A program made the position numbers and the translations under genes. Below, piece by piece: positions 9,103 through 19,298 of a stretch of 64,000 nt of DNA. The DNA comes from Methylococcus sp. EFPC2 (GTDB lineage: Bacteria; Pseudomonadota; Gammaproteobacteria; Methylococcales; Methylococcaceae): contig NZ_CP070491.1 of the NCBI RefSeq assembly GCF_016925495.1, forward strand, positions 2,356,001-2,420,000. The letters run 5' to 3'. The stretch's first letter is position 1. Each line of letters opens with the position of its first letter. Under the pieces are notes generated by a model. It was not told the DNA's origin, did not search any database, and saw only the letters and a list, made by a program, of their open reading frames with translations.

Positions 9103-9705
9103 ATGTCCTCACGCCCTTCGCTGGTGCTCGCCTCCAGCTCTCGTTACCGCCGCGGAATCTTGGCCAAACTGGGTCTACCCTTCGAGTGGGCCGCCCCGGC
9201 CGTCGACGAATCCCCGCAGGCGAACGAACTCTTCCCCGCACTAGCCTTGCGCTTGGCGAGCGAGAAGTCCCATGCCCTCGCATCTCGCTACCCACATCAC
9301 TTAATCATCGGGTCCGATCAAGTCGCGACACTCGACAACAAGCAACTGGAAAAGCCGTTGACTCGGGAGCGCGCAATCGAGCAACTTCGGGCAGCATCCG
9401 GAAAATCGGTGAAATTTTTCACCAGCCTTTGCGTTTTAGACTCCAGTAGCGGAGAAAGCCGGCTGGACCTAGATGAAACCATCGTCCGGTTTCGCCCATT
9501 GTCTGAGCGCATGATTGCCGCTTATGTGGAGCGGGAGCAGCCTTACGACTGCGCTGGCGCCTTCAAGTCTGAAGGACTGGGGGTGGTCTTGTTCGAAAAA
9601 CTGGAAATGGAAGATCCCAACGCCCTTGTCGGCCTCCCCCTCATCAGACTAATCCGACTGCTGGAAAGCTTTGGCGTCAACGTCCTCAACGCCGGTAATA
9701 GTTAA
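9103..9705 (+). CDS. Maf/YceF-type nucleoside triphosphate pyrophosphatase
   Basis: A 200-residue Maf-family protein, full length. LASSSRYRRGILAKLGLPF at the N-terminus, VDE near residue 40, and SDQVA around 70 are the family motifs. Maf proteins hydrolyse non-canonical nucleotides; the SDQV variant and overall sequence fit the YceF branch (7-methyl-GTP pyrophosphatase) better than the dTTP/UTP-specific YhdE branch. Its 3' end overlaps the convergent lytic transglycosylase gene by 20 bp. Confidence 0.85.
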   Translation: MSSRPSLVLASSSRYRRGILAKLGLPFEWAAPAVDESPQANELFPALALRLASEKSHALASRYPHHLIIGSDQVATLDNKQLEKPLTRERAIEQLRAASGKSVKFFTSLCVLDSSSGESRLDLDETIVRFRPLSERMIAAYVEREQPYDCAGAFKSEGLGVVLFEKLEMEDPNALVGLPLIRLIRLLESFGVNVLNAGNS

Positions 9706-10306
9706 GGACCCTATCCACATAATCCTGAGTTTCGGCAATGGGAGGAATTTGATTGCCGAATCTTCTCACGGTATTTTCGCCGGAGTTGTATGCGGCGACC
9801 GCAAGACGCACGTCGGAACGAAACATCCCCAGCAACGCACTGAGATATCGTGCGCCACCGTCGATGTTTTCCACCGGATCGAAACGATCACGTACGCCGA
9901 AGCGCTCGGCGGTTCCCGGCATCAACTGCATCAAACCGGCCGCGCCCTTGTTGGAAACCGCTCCCGGATTGTATGCGGATTCCGCTTGAATCACTGCATG
10001 CAGCAAAGCCGGGTCGAGGCGGTAACGGTCCGCGGCGGCCTCTACCAAAGGGGTGTACTGCTGTCGATTTTTTTCGAAGATACGGCTCGAGTATCGAGAG
10101 TGCGCCGATGCCAAGGCACCCGAAGGCGCACTCCGGGAAAACGCAACCGGAGTATGGATGATCAATCGGAAGCCGGAGTGGCGCGGCTTGTCCGTGTAGT
10201 AAACGTGCCCGGCACCGTCAACGTACTTGTACACATCGGCATACGAAATCCCGCTGCCCAGCACCAGCAAAGCCATCACCAGCCATTTCGAGTCTAATCC
10301 ATACAT
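9686..10306 (-). CDS. Lytic transglycosylase (SLT domain) with N-terminal DUF4124
   Basis: A 206-residue exported protein: signal segment to about residue 23, a short DUF4124-like strand (VYKYVDGAGHVYYTDKP), then a goose-type lysozyme/SLT domain (about 80-195). The catalytic Glu lies in HAVIQAESAYNPGAVS, with GAAGLMQLMPGTAERFGV and AVAAYNSGENTV downstream. It cleaves the MurNAc-GlcNAc bond in peptidoglycan in the periplasm. It overlaps the 3' end of maf. MltC/MltE-like housekeeping turnover is the likely role. Confidence 0.9.
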   Translation of the reverse strand: MYGLDSKWLVMALLVLGSGISYADVYKYVDGAGHVYYTDKPRHSGFRLIIHTPVAFSRSAPSGALASAHSRYSSRIFEKNRQQYTPLVEAAADRYRLDPALLHAVIQAESAYNPGAVSNKGAAGLMQLMPGTAERFGVRDRFDPVENIDGGARYLSALLGMFRSDVRLAVAAYNSGENTVRRFGNQIPPIAETQDYVDRVLNYYRR

Positions 10307-10386
10307 CGTCTACCTCGTCGGGGCGAATACGCGCAGCACTGGGAGGCTAGTCTTGCACGTAAGCGCCACATTGCAAGTGCACAACC

Positions 10387-11598
10387 TTATGCCCGAACCG
10401 GCTTAACGCAATCAGCGGCAGCCCGCGCTCGGAAACGGGCCTGCTCGACATCGTCACCCGAAGCCAATGCAACCCCCATGCGGCGACGAGGGAACGACTC
10501 CGGCTTGCCAAATAAGCGTATCTCCGTACCCGGAATAGCAAGAGCCCGCTCTACCCCCTCGAATGCCACGTTCCTTCCTTCTATCTGTCCATAAATAACC
10601 GCACTGGCACCGGGATTCCGCAAAGTTGTGGTGACGGGCAAGCCCAAGACGGCACGTGCATGGAGTTCGAACTCGCTTTGGGCCTGAGTGACCATGGTGA
10701 CCATTCCGGTATCATGCGGTCTGGGACTGACTTCGCTGAACCACACCCGATCGCCCTTCACAAACAACTCCACCCCGAACAAACCTCGTCCACCCAATCG
10801 CTCGCACACGGAATCGGCAATCCGTTGCGCTTCAGCGAGCGCCTCAGCGGACATCGGTTGAGGCTGCCAGCTTTCGACATAGTCGCCATTTTCCTGCCGA
10901 TGCCCGACCGGATCGCAAAAATAAGTGCGCAATTCTCCGTGCACATCGAGCGCTCTAACGGTCAGCAAAGTAATCTCGAAATCAAAATCCACTTTCCCTT
11001 CAACAATCACGCGCCCCCCCTTAACGCGTCCCCCTTCCTGGGCATACGTCCAGGCCCTGCCGATGTCCCCCACCGAACGCAACAACGACTGCCCTTTCCC
11101 GGAAGACGACATCACAGGCTTGACGAAACACGGAAAACCGATAGTCTCAATGGCCGCAAGAAAAGACTCATGGGTATCGGCGAACGCATACCGCGATGTC
11201 GGCAAACCAAGCTCCTCAGCCGCCAGACGTCGGATGCCCTCCCGATTCATGGTAAGCTGGACCGCACTCGCCGTGGGTATGATTTCGGCTAAACCCTCAT
11301 GTTCAATGGATAGCAGAGCATCCGTAGCGATCGCCTCTATTTCCGGAACGACGAAGTGCGGCCGCTCCGACTCGATAAGCCGCCTAAGCGCATGAGGGTC
11401 AGTCATGTCGAGCACATGAGTGCGATGCGCAACCTGATGTGCGGGCGCCAGCGTGTAGCGGTCGGCCGCGACCACCTCCACGCCATAGCGCTGCAATGAA
11501 ATAACCACCTCCTTGCCAAGTTCGCCACTACCCAGTAATAAAACGCGGGTAGCCGCCAAGGAGGAATAAGGAGCAAAATTGATGGGTAATCGGACCAT
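10387..11598 (-). CDS. purT: Formate-dependent phosphoribosylglycinamide formyltransferase
   Basis: A 403-residue ATP-grasp enzyme that uses formate and ATP to convert GAR to formyl-GAR in purine synthesis. The N-terminal pre-ATP-grasp segment has [14 protein letters not shown]. The ATP-grasp core follows, with [18 protein letters not shown] as the nucleotide-binding loop and [19 protein letters not shown] and SPRPHDTG in the metal/ATP site. The usual length is about 390-400. Use of formate fits a C1-utilising host, though PurT is common elsewhere. It appears monocistronic. Confidence 0.95.
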   Translation of the reverse strand: MVRLPINFAPYSSLAATRVLLLGSGELGKEVVISLQRYGVEVVAADRYTLAPAHQVAHRTHVLDMTDPHALRRLIESERPHFVVPEIEAIATDALLSIEHEGLAEIIPTASAVQLTMNREGIRRLAAEELGLPTSRYAFADTHESFLAAIETIGFPCFVKPVMSSSGKGQSLLRSVGDIGRAWTYAQEGGRVKGGRVIVEGKVDFDFEITLLTVRALDVHGELRTYFCDPVGHRQENGDYVESWQPQPMSAEALAEAQRIADSVCERLGGRGLFGVELFVKGDRVWFSEVSPRPHDTGMVTMVTQAQSEFELHARAVLGLPVTTTLRNPGASAVIYGQIEGRNVAFEGVERALAIPGTEIRLFGKPESFPRRRMGVALASGDDVEQARFRARAAADCVKPVRA

Positions 11599-11763
11599 GC
11601 GGCTTTCCTCATCTTAAATGATAATTCACATTACGCTGAGACTTGCCAAGATAGTCAAGCACGGAAACCTAAAAGGCCAACAAGCTTATTGCCCTACCGT
11701 TTAAAGGCAACAGTTTTCACTCGAAATCTGCATTATATATTCGTCAACCACGAGCTACCACAC

Positions 11764-12393
11764 ATGACTCCCGTATATAAAGCTTTCCTTGCGGCATTTA
11801 TTTTAACATTTAGCGAATATGCCACAGCAATTGATCCTGCAGCAGGTAACTGGACAGCAGCGGAAGTCCTTCAACTACCACCGCTCTGTAGAGCAGCAAA
11901 GAACTACTTCAGCGAGGAAGCCAAAAAGGCTTTAGGAAATACGACCTCCACACAGGCACCAGGAAGCTGGAATGATGGAAAAGCCAACCACTTCTGCGGG
12001 GGTATCGTGCAAGTCATGCGCGGGGAAAAAGCGTTCAACCCTCCAGAAAAATCGCAATGGCTCTCAGCAGCCATTAGCAACTTCGAAGGCTACACCGACA
12101 TAGGAAAGTTCAAAAGCAGCCCAGCTCAATACCCACCGGCCGCACGCAACTACTTCGCGTTAATTTTATATTATGAAGGCAGAGCCAACAGAGGCTTGGG
12201 CAAATTCGGTCCGATGATATCCAATTACCAGGGTGCCATCAAGGCCAACCCAAAGCTTGAAATAGCATACCGGGACCTCGCGAATTTTCATTTAAAGCAG
12301 GGCGACAAATCGGCAGCTAATGCCATTATAGAGCAAGGCTTAACCAACCTGCCCAATTCTAAATCACTATTGAAACTTAAAGCATCGCTTTGA
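11764..12393 (+). CDS. Exported TPR-like protein, first gene of the glycan region
   Basis: A 209-residue protein. The start at 11764 gives a clean signal peptide (MTPVYKAFLAAFILTFSEYA); the upstream in-frame extension from 11689 reads as non-coding. The mature N-terminal half has two Cys (PPLCRAAKNYF, NHFCGGIVQV) that could form a disulfide. The C-terminal half contains TPR-like helices (ANPKLEIAYRDLANFHLKQGDK, ANAIIEQGLTNLPNSKSLL). It precedes wzm by 54 bp in the same direction. The role is unknown, perhaps a periplasmic scaffold for glycan export. Confidence 0.75.
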   Translation: MTPVYKAFLAAFILTFSEYATAIDPAAGNWTAAEVLQLPPLCRAAKNYFSEEAKKALGNTTSTQAPGSWNDGKANHFCGGIVQVMRGEKAFNPPEKSQWLSAAISNFEGYTDIGKFKSSPAQYPPAARNYFALILYYEGRANRGLGKFGPMISNYQGAIKANPKLEIAYRDLANFHLKQGDKSAANAIIEQGLTNLPNSKSLLKLKASL

Positions 12394-12447
12394 GATTTGC
12401 ATTCGCGATACCCCAAGATCCTGACCCTCTTAACGCCTTAAAAAGAA

Positions 12448-13257
12448 ATGGCTATAAAACTTTTAAGATATCGTGAGCTTATCGCCGTCCTGGCCTGGAA
12501 AAACATATCATTACGCTATAAGCAATCTTACTTGGGAATGTTCTGGGCGCTACTTAAGCCCATTATGCTAATGCTGACGTTTTCACTGGTACGCAGCTTC
12601 GTCGGAATCGATACCGGCGAGTTACCCTATGCGCTCCTCACCTTCGCTGCACTGCTGCCCTGGATACTTTTCCAGGAATCCGCCTCCGAAGGAGTCAGTA
12701 GCGTTACATCCAATGCGGCCCTAATAAAAAAGATTTACTTTCCACGAGAAGTATTTCCGATTACCGCCATGGTGACAAAACTCGTAGAACTCTGCATCAG
12801 CCTTGTTATCCTAGCTGGATTGATGAGCTACTACAGAATAATGCCCACAATTCAAATAGTCTGGCTACCACTGATCATTCTTTACACAATGTTAGTCGCC
12901 CTGACCATTAGTTTTTTTGGCGCAGCATCTAACGTCTACTATCGGGATATCGCCCAAGCATTGCCTGTAACTTTATCCTTGGCCATGTATGCGTCTCCAG
13001 TCATGTATCCACTCACGCTGGTCAAACATAAGCTACTGGTCCAACGCGCTGTTGGCGATTGGTCGGAACCTCTTTACACCATTTACACACTCAACCCATT
13101 GGCCGGCATTATTGATAGCTTTCAACGCGCCTTATTACAAGGCCTACCACCGGATTTTTCCTCTATCTGGCCTGGGTTGGCACTAACCCTGTTGATTTTG
13201 CCCTTGAGCTATATTTATTTCAAGAACGCAGAACGTTACTTCGCCGATATTATATAA
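12448..13257 (+). CDS. wzm: Wzm-type polysaccharide ABC transporter permease
   Basis: A 269-residue ABC-2 type permease with six hydrophobic segments, beginning with the amphipathic WKNISLRYKQSYLGMFWALLKP typical of Wzm/KpsM. It exports an undecaprenyl-linked O-antigen or similar glycan across the inner membrane together with the ATPase encoded 37 bp downstream. Composition is AT-richer than the housekeeping genes to its left. Confidence 0.92.
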   Translation: MAIKLLRYRELIAVLAWKNISLRYKQSYLGMFWALLKPIMLMLTFSLVRSFVGIDTGELPYALLTFAALLPWILFQESASEGVSSVTSNAALIKKIYFPREVFPITAMVTKLVELCISLVILAGLMSYYRIMPTIQIVWLPLIILYTMLVALTISFFGAASNVYYRDIAQALPVTLSLAMYASPVMYPLTLVKHKLLVQRAVGDWSEPLYTIYTLNPLAGIIDSFQRALLQGLPPDFSSIWPGLALTLLILPLSYIYFKNAERYFADII

Positions 13258-13294
13258 CTCAACCGTAAAACATAACATACCCCGGAACAATCGC

Positions 13295-14527
13295 ATGGCG
13301 ATTATTGAAATAGATCACGTAACCAAGGAATACACGCTTGGCCATTTGACAAACTTAAGGGCAACCCTGGCCAATGGAATGAAAAGAATATTGGGACAGC
13401 CAACGTCAAAGCGAGAACGCTTTCTAGCGCTCGACGACATCAGCTTCAACATCGAAACAGGCGAAGTCGTCGGCATAATAGGTCACAACGGCGCGGGCAA
13501 GAGCACCTTGCTTAAGATGCTAGCAAGCATCAGCAGACCTACGCGAGGCCGAGTAACTGTAAACGGTCGGATAGCACCACTGATCGAAGTTGGCGCAGGC
13601 TTCGTACCCGACTTTAGCGGGAGAGAAAATGTTTATCTCAACGGAAGCATCCTGGGCCTTTCAAAAAAAGAAATAGACAAAAAATTTGACGACATTGTCG
13701 ACTTCGCCGAGTTGAGCCAATTCATCGATACACCTGTGAAGCGATACAGCTCAGGCATGCAAGTTAGATTGGCTTTTGCGGTCGCCACCAGTATTGATGC
13801 AGAAATATTAATAGTGGACGAAGTCCTAGCCGTAGGCGACATCGCATTTCAACGCAAATGCTTTGATCGCATGGAAAACATGATCAAGCGAGACCAAAAA
13901 ACAGTCCTAATCGTCTCACACAACATACGACAGATAGAAAGAATCTGCTCAAGAGTTGTCCTTTTAGAGAAAGGCAAGGTTATCGCCGACGGCTCCGCCA
14001 AGGATACCTGCAACCTATTTTACGAGAAGAGTGACGAAAAAATAAAGAAACAAAGCACTAGGGTATCATCCACATGCGGAACAGATGAAATTGACCTAAT
14101 TGGAATTGAGCTTTATAACCAGGACGGCCAGACGACCGATACGTTTGAACATAACGAAGACATTAAAGCCGTCTTAAAATTCAATCTCAAGATGCCGTTA
14201 AAAAGCATGTGTATCGGCGTTGGCGTACATACGCCAGACCTATTATACCTCGCAAATGCAGATAGCATAGACGACATAACATATAGGAATATATCTCCTG
14301 GTATTTTAGAGGTTGTTTGCAACATATCAAAAATCAAACTTTGGCCCGGAATTTACTCCATACGGATCGGCATAGCGGAAGCGGACGCAGATAGAAACAT
14401 CTTTTATGGCGAAAATCTATTCCATTTTCAAATAGTTTCTTCTTCAATTAATAGAACTCGAACAATTGGACAAGGCTTTTTCCCTCTAGAATGCAGCTGG
14501 CAATTGCTTGAGCACAACAAGGCTTGA
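13295..14527 (+). CDS. wzt: Wzt-type polysaccharide ABC transporter ATPase with C-terminal glycan-binding domain
   Basis: A 410-residue protein. The nucleotide-binding domain (1-240) has Walker A GHNGAGKST at 63-71, signature YSSGM at 151-155, Walker B ILIVDE at 171-176 and the switch His in VSHN. The extra region at about 255-405 is a beta-sandwich of the Wzt-C type, which in characterised systems recognises the capped non-reducing end of the glycan. Its presence suggests export of a finished, possibly terminally modified chain; the FkbM methyltransferase downstream could supply a methyl cap. That link is inference. Confidence 0.92.
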   Translation: MAIIEIDHVTKEYTLGHLTNLRATLANGMKRILGQPTSKRERFLALDDISFNIETGEVVGIIGHNGAGKSTLLKMLASISRPTRGRVTVNGRIAPLIEVGAGFVPDFSGRENVYLNGSILGLSKKEIDKKFDDIVDFAELSQFIDTPVKRYSSGMQVRLAFAVATSIDAEILIVDEVLAVGDIAFQRKCFDRMENMIKRDQKTVLIVSHNIRQIERICSRVVLLEKGKVIADGSAKDTCNLFYEKSDEKIKKQSTRVSSTCGTDEIDLIGIELYNQDGQTTDTFEHNEDIKAVLKFNLKMPLKSMCIGVGVHTPDLLYLANADSIDDITYRNISPGILEVVCNISKIKLWPGIYSIRIGIAEADADRNIFYGENLFHFQIVSSSINRTRTIGQGFFPLECSWQLLEHNKA

Positions 14528-14792
14528 AAAACGTCAAGAGCACCTCAATGCCCAAGCAATTTAGATGAACTCTAGAGCTATTGTTAGGCAACTTAAACGT
14601 CCTCTATTTTTTAGGAAAAATTAGATCGTAACCTCATGATTCTACGATATCTGATCTACAAAAACCTAGATTCCGGCATCTCGAAAAGCCTCGGCCTTTG
14701 GTCCCGCACCTGGCAAAATAGGCGCCCGAGTCGGGGTGTTGAACGGTACGATGAGTAACCAAAAAACCTTGAAGCCCCGAAGAGTATGATCA

Positions 14793-15210
14793 AGTCCGAT
14801 TTATTGAGGTGGCGGCAGTGAATAGAGTAGCGCCCCGTCTGGTGAGCTTGCAGGGCGGTCGTCTGCCATTTCCCACTGAGACGATGGTGTGCCTCCTAGT
14901 TCTCAAGCCGGTGAACAATCTCTCAAACGAGTAGATGGAATATCGACGGCGAGAACGGATGACTTACCCGCGTTTCTGCGGATTGTCCGATTCGGCCGGC
15001 GTGCCAGACCGAACCACGGTGGGGACCTTCGAGAACCACATCGAGGAGGCCGGTGCTCAAGCGCTGTCCGAAGGGACCGAACGACACAATTGATCAAAAA
15101 GATTAAGACCGGCACCGCCGCCACCCACACGACAGCCAGCATTTCGAGAAGCGACTGGAGTACCTGAAGCAGGCGGGGGTCACGGCCGTTGAAGCCCGGC
15201 CTTATTGCTA
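14793..15210 (+). pseudogene. Decayed IS5-family transposase relic
   Basis: Within an 840-bp gap, one frame reads VNRVAPRLVSLQGG, GRLPFPTETMVCLLVL and LSNE, then a stop, then MTYPRFCGLSDSAGVPDRT and TFENHIEEAGAQAL before a stop at 15091-15093. A second frame continues with FEKRLEYLKQAGVTAVEARP. These match the order of blocks near the N-terminus of IS5-group transposases (GRPPYPLETML, LSD, RFAGL, VPDxTTI). Stops and a frame change show it is inactive. No terminal repeats are recognisable. The remaining gap, 14528-14792, shows nothing. Confidence 0.65.
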
Positions 15211-15364
15211 AACAACCCAAGGCACCTATCTCACTATAGATTTACTTGGAATCACCCCATACCAGTAGCTCAATGGCTTCACAAGAAAAGAACTGCATCA
15301 GTTTATTTCGCTCGCTCTTCGACTAACAGAAGTATTCTCCTAGTGTGTTGCGCTTATTATACGA

Positions 15365-17098
15365 ATGAAACTTTTCCATAAAGCACAACTGCGTTGTAGA
15401 CGAATCGCCTCATGCCTCTCAGGTGAGCGTCGTGCTAGCGCGCAGTTGTCTGCTGTATTTGTCGGATGTGCAAGAAACGCCGAACCCCATACAAGTAAGG
15501 TTTTACGCAACATCGAGCGCTTCGCAAGCCTTTATGATAAGACCGCCTTCATTTTTGTAGAAAATGACTCATCCGATACCACAAAGGCTACATTGAAGCG
15601 ATGGCTCCGAGGCGTATGCAGAGGACATTTATTGGAATTCGATGGTCTCTTGGAGAGGAAGCCCAAACGCACGGACAGACTCGCGTTTACCAGAAATGCC
15701 TATCTAAATTACATTCGAAATAGTAGATACAAGTCCTACGATCACCTTATAGTTATCGATTTTGACAACGTCAATTCTGTTGAAATTAACCTTAACGGGT
15801 TTAGAGACGCGATGCAGTTCTTACAGAATACACCGGACACACAAGGCGTATTTTGTAATTCATTTCCTTTCTACTACGACATATGGGCACTACGCCAAGC
15901 CGAATGGTGCCCAACAGATTGTTGGCATGAACATAGAACCCGAAAAAATATGACCAGCGATCAAGCAATCGAACGTTATATTTATTCACGTCAAATCCCC
16001 ATATCCACTGGCCATGCGCCTATTCCGGTGCAATCTGCATTTGGCGGATTAGCCATTTACCGGCTGGCATCGGCCCTTCCGTGCGATTACTTAGGACTAG
16101 ATGCCGATGGTCTGGAAACATGCGAGCATGTCTCATTCAATACCAAAATAGCCGAGCGCGGGCCGCTATATATATATCCCTCATTGCGTAATCGCGCTCC
16201 ACAGGAACATCTGAGTGCGAAATGGCAACCTCTAGAAGACGCGCGCGAACTTAAACTTAAAGACAATACCAGAGAATGCCGCCTACTAGCCCCACGCGAC
16301 CACCAATTGGACATCTATCGAGAACAATACCCACTTTATGATCGCCGGCTACCATTCCTTTCACGCCTAGCTTATTTAGCTGCCCCAGACAAGTGCATAA
16401 TTGACATCGGCGCAAACATAGGTGATAGCATCGCTTTGCTCCGCCTGGCTGGCTGCGAATCACACATCATCGCCATAGAACCTTCTCGAAGTTACTTTAC
16501 ATATCTTGAGGCCAATCAGCTGGCATTGCCCGAGATTTTCCATGACGTTGAAATAATACAAGCGTTTGTTGGCCCGCCTGGTCAGCATTTGCACCTAACC
16601 GAAAGTCGCGGAACCGCTACGGTTCGAGTATTGAAAAATTCTGAGCACATAATGCAAAAAGAAGAGTGCCCGCAAACAGTTTCTCTGGATACTCTTACCA
16701 ATAGACCGGTATCCCTCATCAAAACCGATACCGATGGCTACGACGCCACCGTTATTTCAACAAACCTGAGTTTCATCAGAAAGCACCTTCCAATTCTATG
16801 GGTCGAAACAGATACCGGAAAATATGATAACTTACATGAATGGTCACATGTGCTTTCTGATCTCTTAGCCACCCACCCATTTATTTGCGTTTTTGATAAC
16901 TTTGGCTTTTTAATTAATTATGGCCCTGCTATCGACAAGCAACAGCTTGTATTGGACTTAATACAGTATAGTAGACGAACTAAACTTAGCGCATCTGGAG
17001 AGCCTAGAATTTATTACCTGGATTTAGCACTTTTCCCAGCTCAATACGCCGACGTCTATAGTAAATTCACCGCAGAATTAGCGGAGGCAAATCTATAA
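15365..17098 (+). CDS. Glycosyltransferase-like / FkbM methyltransferase fusion
   Basis: A 577-residue two-domain protein. Residues about 28-310 resemble a CAP59-like GT-A glycosyltransferase, with VFVGCARNAEPH, FIFVENDSSDTT and a candidate metal motif in VIDFDN. Residues about 340-530 form an FkbM-type SAM methyltransferase: IIDIGANIGDSIALLRLAG (SAM loop), IIAIEPS, VSLDTLTNRPVSLIKTDTDG. Both activities would act on the exported glycan: sugar transfer and O-methylation. Domain order and fusion are seen directly; specificity is unknown. AT-rich codon use matches the island. Confidence 0.8.
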   Translation: MKLFHKAQLRCRRIASCLSGERRASAQLSAVFVGCARNAEPHTSKVLRNIERFASLYDKTAFIFVENDSSDTTKATLKRWLRGVCRGHLLEFDGLLERKPKRTDRLAFTRNAYLNYIRNSRYKSYDHLIVIDFDNVNSVEINLNGFRDAMQFLQNTPDTQGVFCNSFPFYYDIWALRQAEWCPTDCWHEHRTRKNMTSDQAIERYIYSRQIPISTGHAPIPVQSAFGGLAIYRLASALPCDYLGLDADGLETCEHVSFNTKIAERGPLYIYPSLRNRAPQEHLSAKWQPLEDARELKLKDNTRECRLLAPRDHQLDIYREQYPLYDRRLPFLSRLAYLAAPDKCIIDIGANIGDSIALLRLAGCESHIIAIEPSRSYFTYLEANQLALPEIFHDVEIIQAFVGPPGQHLHLTESRGTATVRVLKNSEHIMQKEECPQTVSLDTLTNRPVSLIKTDTDGYDATVISTNLSFIRKHLPILWVETDTGKYDNLHEWSHVLSDLLATHPFICVFDNFGFLINYGPAIDKQQLVLDLIQYSRRTKLSASGEPRIYYLDLALFPAQYADVYSKFTAELAEANL

Positions 17099-17675
17099 TA
17101 CATTGGCAGCCTCCTCAGCCTTTGACTCCAACATGGCGGAAGCAATCCCATTTATAGTGCACACGCCGATGGAGCATTTATACCGGTGCTGAGCGCATTC
17201 TTCCACAGAAAATAGTGACCAGGTTAATACCAGTTACTGATAAACCTGCTGACTAAAGGAACATTCCATGAATTCAAATAGTTACCAACGAGTGCGGCTT
17301 CGCCGCTCATAGCATACTTCAATCGCCTAAAGCTAACCGCCTTCCTGGCGACCTGCACGTCATACTGTACACCATATACCCGATTGCTCCTGACTTTTCT
17401 GAAATGGTTCGACTTTGATGCGTTTTCCCAACAGTTCACGCCTGTGACTCGCATAATAAACGGTTACATATTTCCGGAGGTCGCCCCGAACGGCATGGCG
17501 CACACAGCGGACTCCCATAACGAGAGTCGCGCACCATTTGCACTACATCCGCCCTAAGCGTCCATGCGGATGGAGCCATTTTGCCTACCAAATCAACATA
17601 TGACTTATATTCATCGGCATCATCCCTCCTCCCGGCTATACTAAATGGCCAGTAAATATAGTCTGCACACTAATA
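17099..17675. other. Intergenic region with diverged repeat copy A
   Basis: A 577-bp gap without a credible gene. A 76-codon open frame on the minus strand (17224-17454) has no recognisable motif or ribosome site. Positions 17158-17220 are similar to 19631-19692 (repeat copy A). Confidence 0.5.
17158..17220 (+). repeat. Diverged direct repeat, copy A
   Basis: It shares CACAC, GATGGAGCAT, TAT.CCG and CTGAGCGC with copy B in the same order and spacing, roughly three quarters identical by eye. The pair flanks the double-GT2 gene and may be ends of vanished insertion sequences. Confidence 0.5.
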
Positions 17676-19298
17676 ATGGATAAAAATAATTTTCTGATCA
17701 CGGCCATTGTCTCTGTTTATAACGCTGAGCGCTTTATTTCAGGATGTTTAGAAGATCTGGAGCGTCAAACAATTGCTTCACAATTAGAAATTATCGTTGT
17801 TGACTCTGGTTCTTCTCAAAGGGAAGGCGAGGTCGTTCGCGCTTACCAAGAAAGGTTTACAAATATTCGTTACATCCGGACGGAAACCCGCGAAACGATT
17901 TACCAAGCCTGGAACCGAGCTATCGCGACTGCACAAGGGAAATACCTCACCAATGCAAACGCCGACGACCGTCACCGTCCCGATGCTTTAGAAAAACTAG
18001 TTGACGCTCTGGAAATCAACTCCAATGCAGCGGTTGCCTACGCAGATAGTTTTGTCACGGACGTTGAAAACGAAGTATGGCCATCTCAGAATATTACAGG
18101 CGTATTCCATTGGCCTAAGTACGAGGCACGTCGGTTATTCCAAATTTGCTTTATAGGACCCCAACCAGTTTGGCGCCGAGATCTGCATGGCACCCACGGA
18201 TTATTCGACGGTAACTTGCGTTCAGCTGGAGATTATGAGTTTTGGCTGCGCATTGCCGCCGCAGGAGTATGCTTTGTACATGTGCCTGAGGTTCTTGGGC
18301 TTTATCTTGCGAGTCCAGTGGGCGTCGAGTTATCTAACAAAACTCTTTCAAATACCGAAGCCGAACATGCGAGGCAGCAACACTGGCCTCGGCGGTGGGG
18401 CGCACTTCCACGTTCTTCGCCATCGTTTCTTTTCCCTTCCTTACACCAAACGCCTTTGGTATCAGTCGTTGTCGCCACGTTCAATAGGCCGCAACTCCTT
18501 AAGGATGCTTTGTCCTCCTTAGCGAACCAAAGCTATAAAAATTGGGAGGCTATAGTCGTCAACGATGGCGGCGAAGATGTAGAGGAATCCGTAAGGAGTG
18601 TCGACCATGGCGGCCGCATACGGCTATTAAATCATTGGGGGCGCCTTGGTCAGGCTGCAGCCCGAAATACCGCGCTGCGCCTGACCCAGGGGCAGATAAT
18701 CTGCTATCTTGATGATGACGACACGTATCTTCCCGAACATCTAGAAGGTATTGTCAAAGCCATGCTGCATAGCGGCAGCCCGTTTCTATATACTGGAGCC
18801 ATAAAAATAACTGAGTCTTTGGAAGGCGGAAACCGGGTTGAATTATCTTCGAACGATATAGAAGACTCACTTAGAACAGACCAGACTAAGTTACTTGCCT
18901 GGAACTTTATACCTCTTCCCACATGGGCTCATCGAAGGGAATGCCTGACGCACGTCGGATTTTTCCATGAGGGCATGTCATCTCACGAAGATTGGGATAT
19001 TCTTATCAGACTTTCTCTGTTATGGGACTTCTTGTATACAAACCGGAAGACTGTCGAAATCCGGGTACGGCCTACCGCGAATGATAGCGTTACCACCCGA
19101 AACACGTTTGCAAAGTTACGAGATTTTCGCATTATTTATGATAGATATCCTACCCCAAATCAGGACATAGCATCAGCGCGGCGCAGGATTCTTTCGGATC
19201 TTGGCGCGAAACATGAAAACTGGCGATCTTACTGTCGGCATAAAATTCGGCAACTATTAGATAGACACATTTTATGGCGTATTAAAGCTCGCTCTTAA
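17676..19298 (+). CDS. Double-domain family 2 glycosyltransferase
   Basis: A 540-residue cytoplasmic protein with two GT-A (GT2) catalytic domains in tandem. Domain 1 (about 7-230): ITAIVSVYNAERFISGCLED, VVDSGSS, and NADDRHRPDALEKL where DxD would be. Domain 2 (about 260-500): LVSVVVATFNRPQLLKDALS, VVNDGGED, CYLDDDDTYLPEHL with a clear DDD metal motif and SHEDWDILIRLS as the likely catalytic-base region. Domain 1 has Asn-Ala-Asp-Asp at its metal site. Two-domain GT2 enzymes often add alternating sugars in a repeat unit. It is flanked by the 17158/19631 direct repeats. Confidence 0.88.
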   Translation: MDKNNFLITAIVSVYNAERFISGCLEDLERQTIASQLEIIVVDSGSSQREGEVVRAYQERFTNIRYIRTETRETIYQAWNRAIATAQGKYLTNANADDRHRPDALEKLVDALEINSNAAVAYADSFVTDVENEVWPSQNITGVFHWPKYEARRLFQICFIGPQPVWRRDLHGTHGLFDGNLRSAGDYEFWLRIAAAGVCFVHVPEVLGLYLASPVGVELSNKTLSNTEAEHARQQHWPRRWGALPRSSPSFLFPSLHQTPLVSVVVATFNRPQLLKDALSSLANQSYKNWEAIVVNDGGEDVEESVRSVDHGGRIRLLNHWGRLGQAAARNTALRLTQGQIICYLDDDDTYLPEHLEGIVKAMLHSGSPFLYTGAIKITESLEGGNRVELSSNDIEDSLRTDQTKLLAWNFIPLPTWAHRRECLTHVGFFHEGMSSHEDWDILIRLSLLWDFLYTNRKTVEIRVRPTANDSVTTRNTFAKLRDFRIIYDRYPTPNQDIASARRRILSDLGAKHENWRSYCRHKIRQLLDRHILWRIKARS

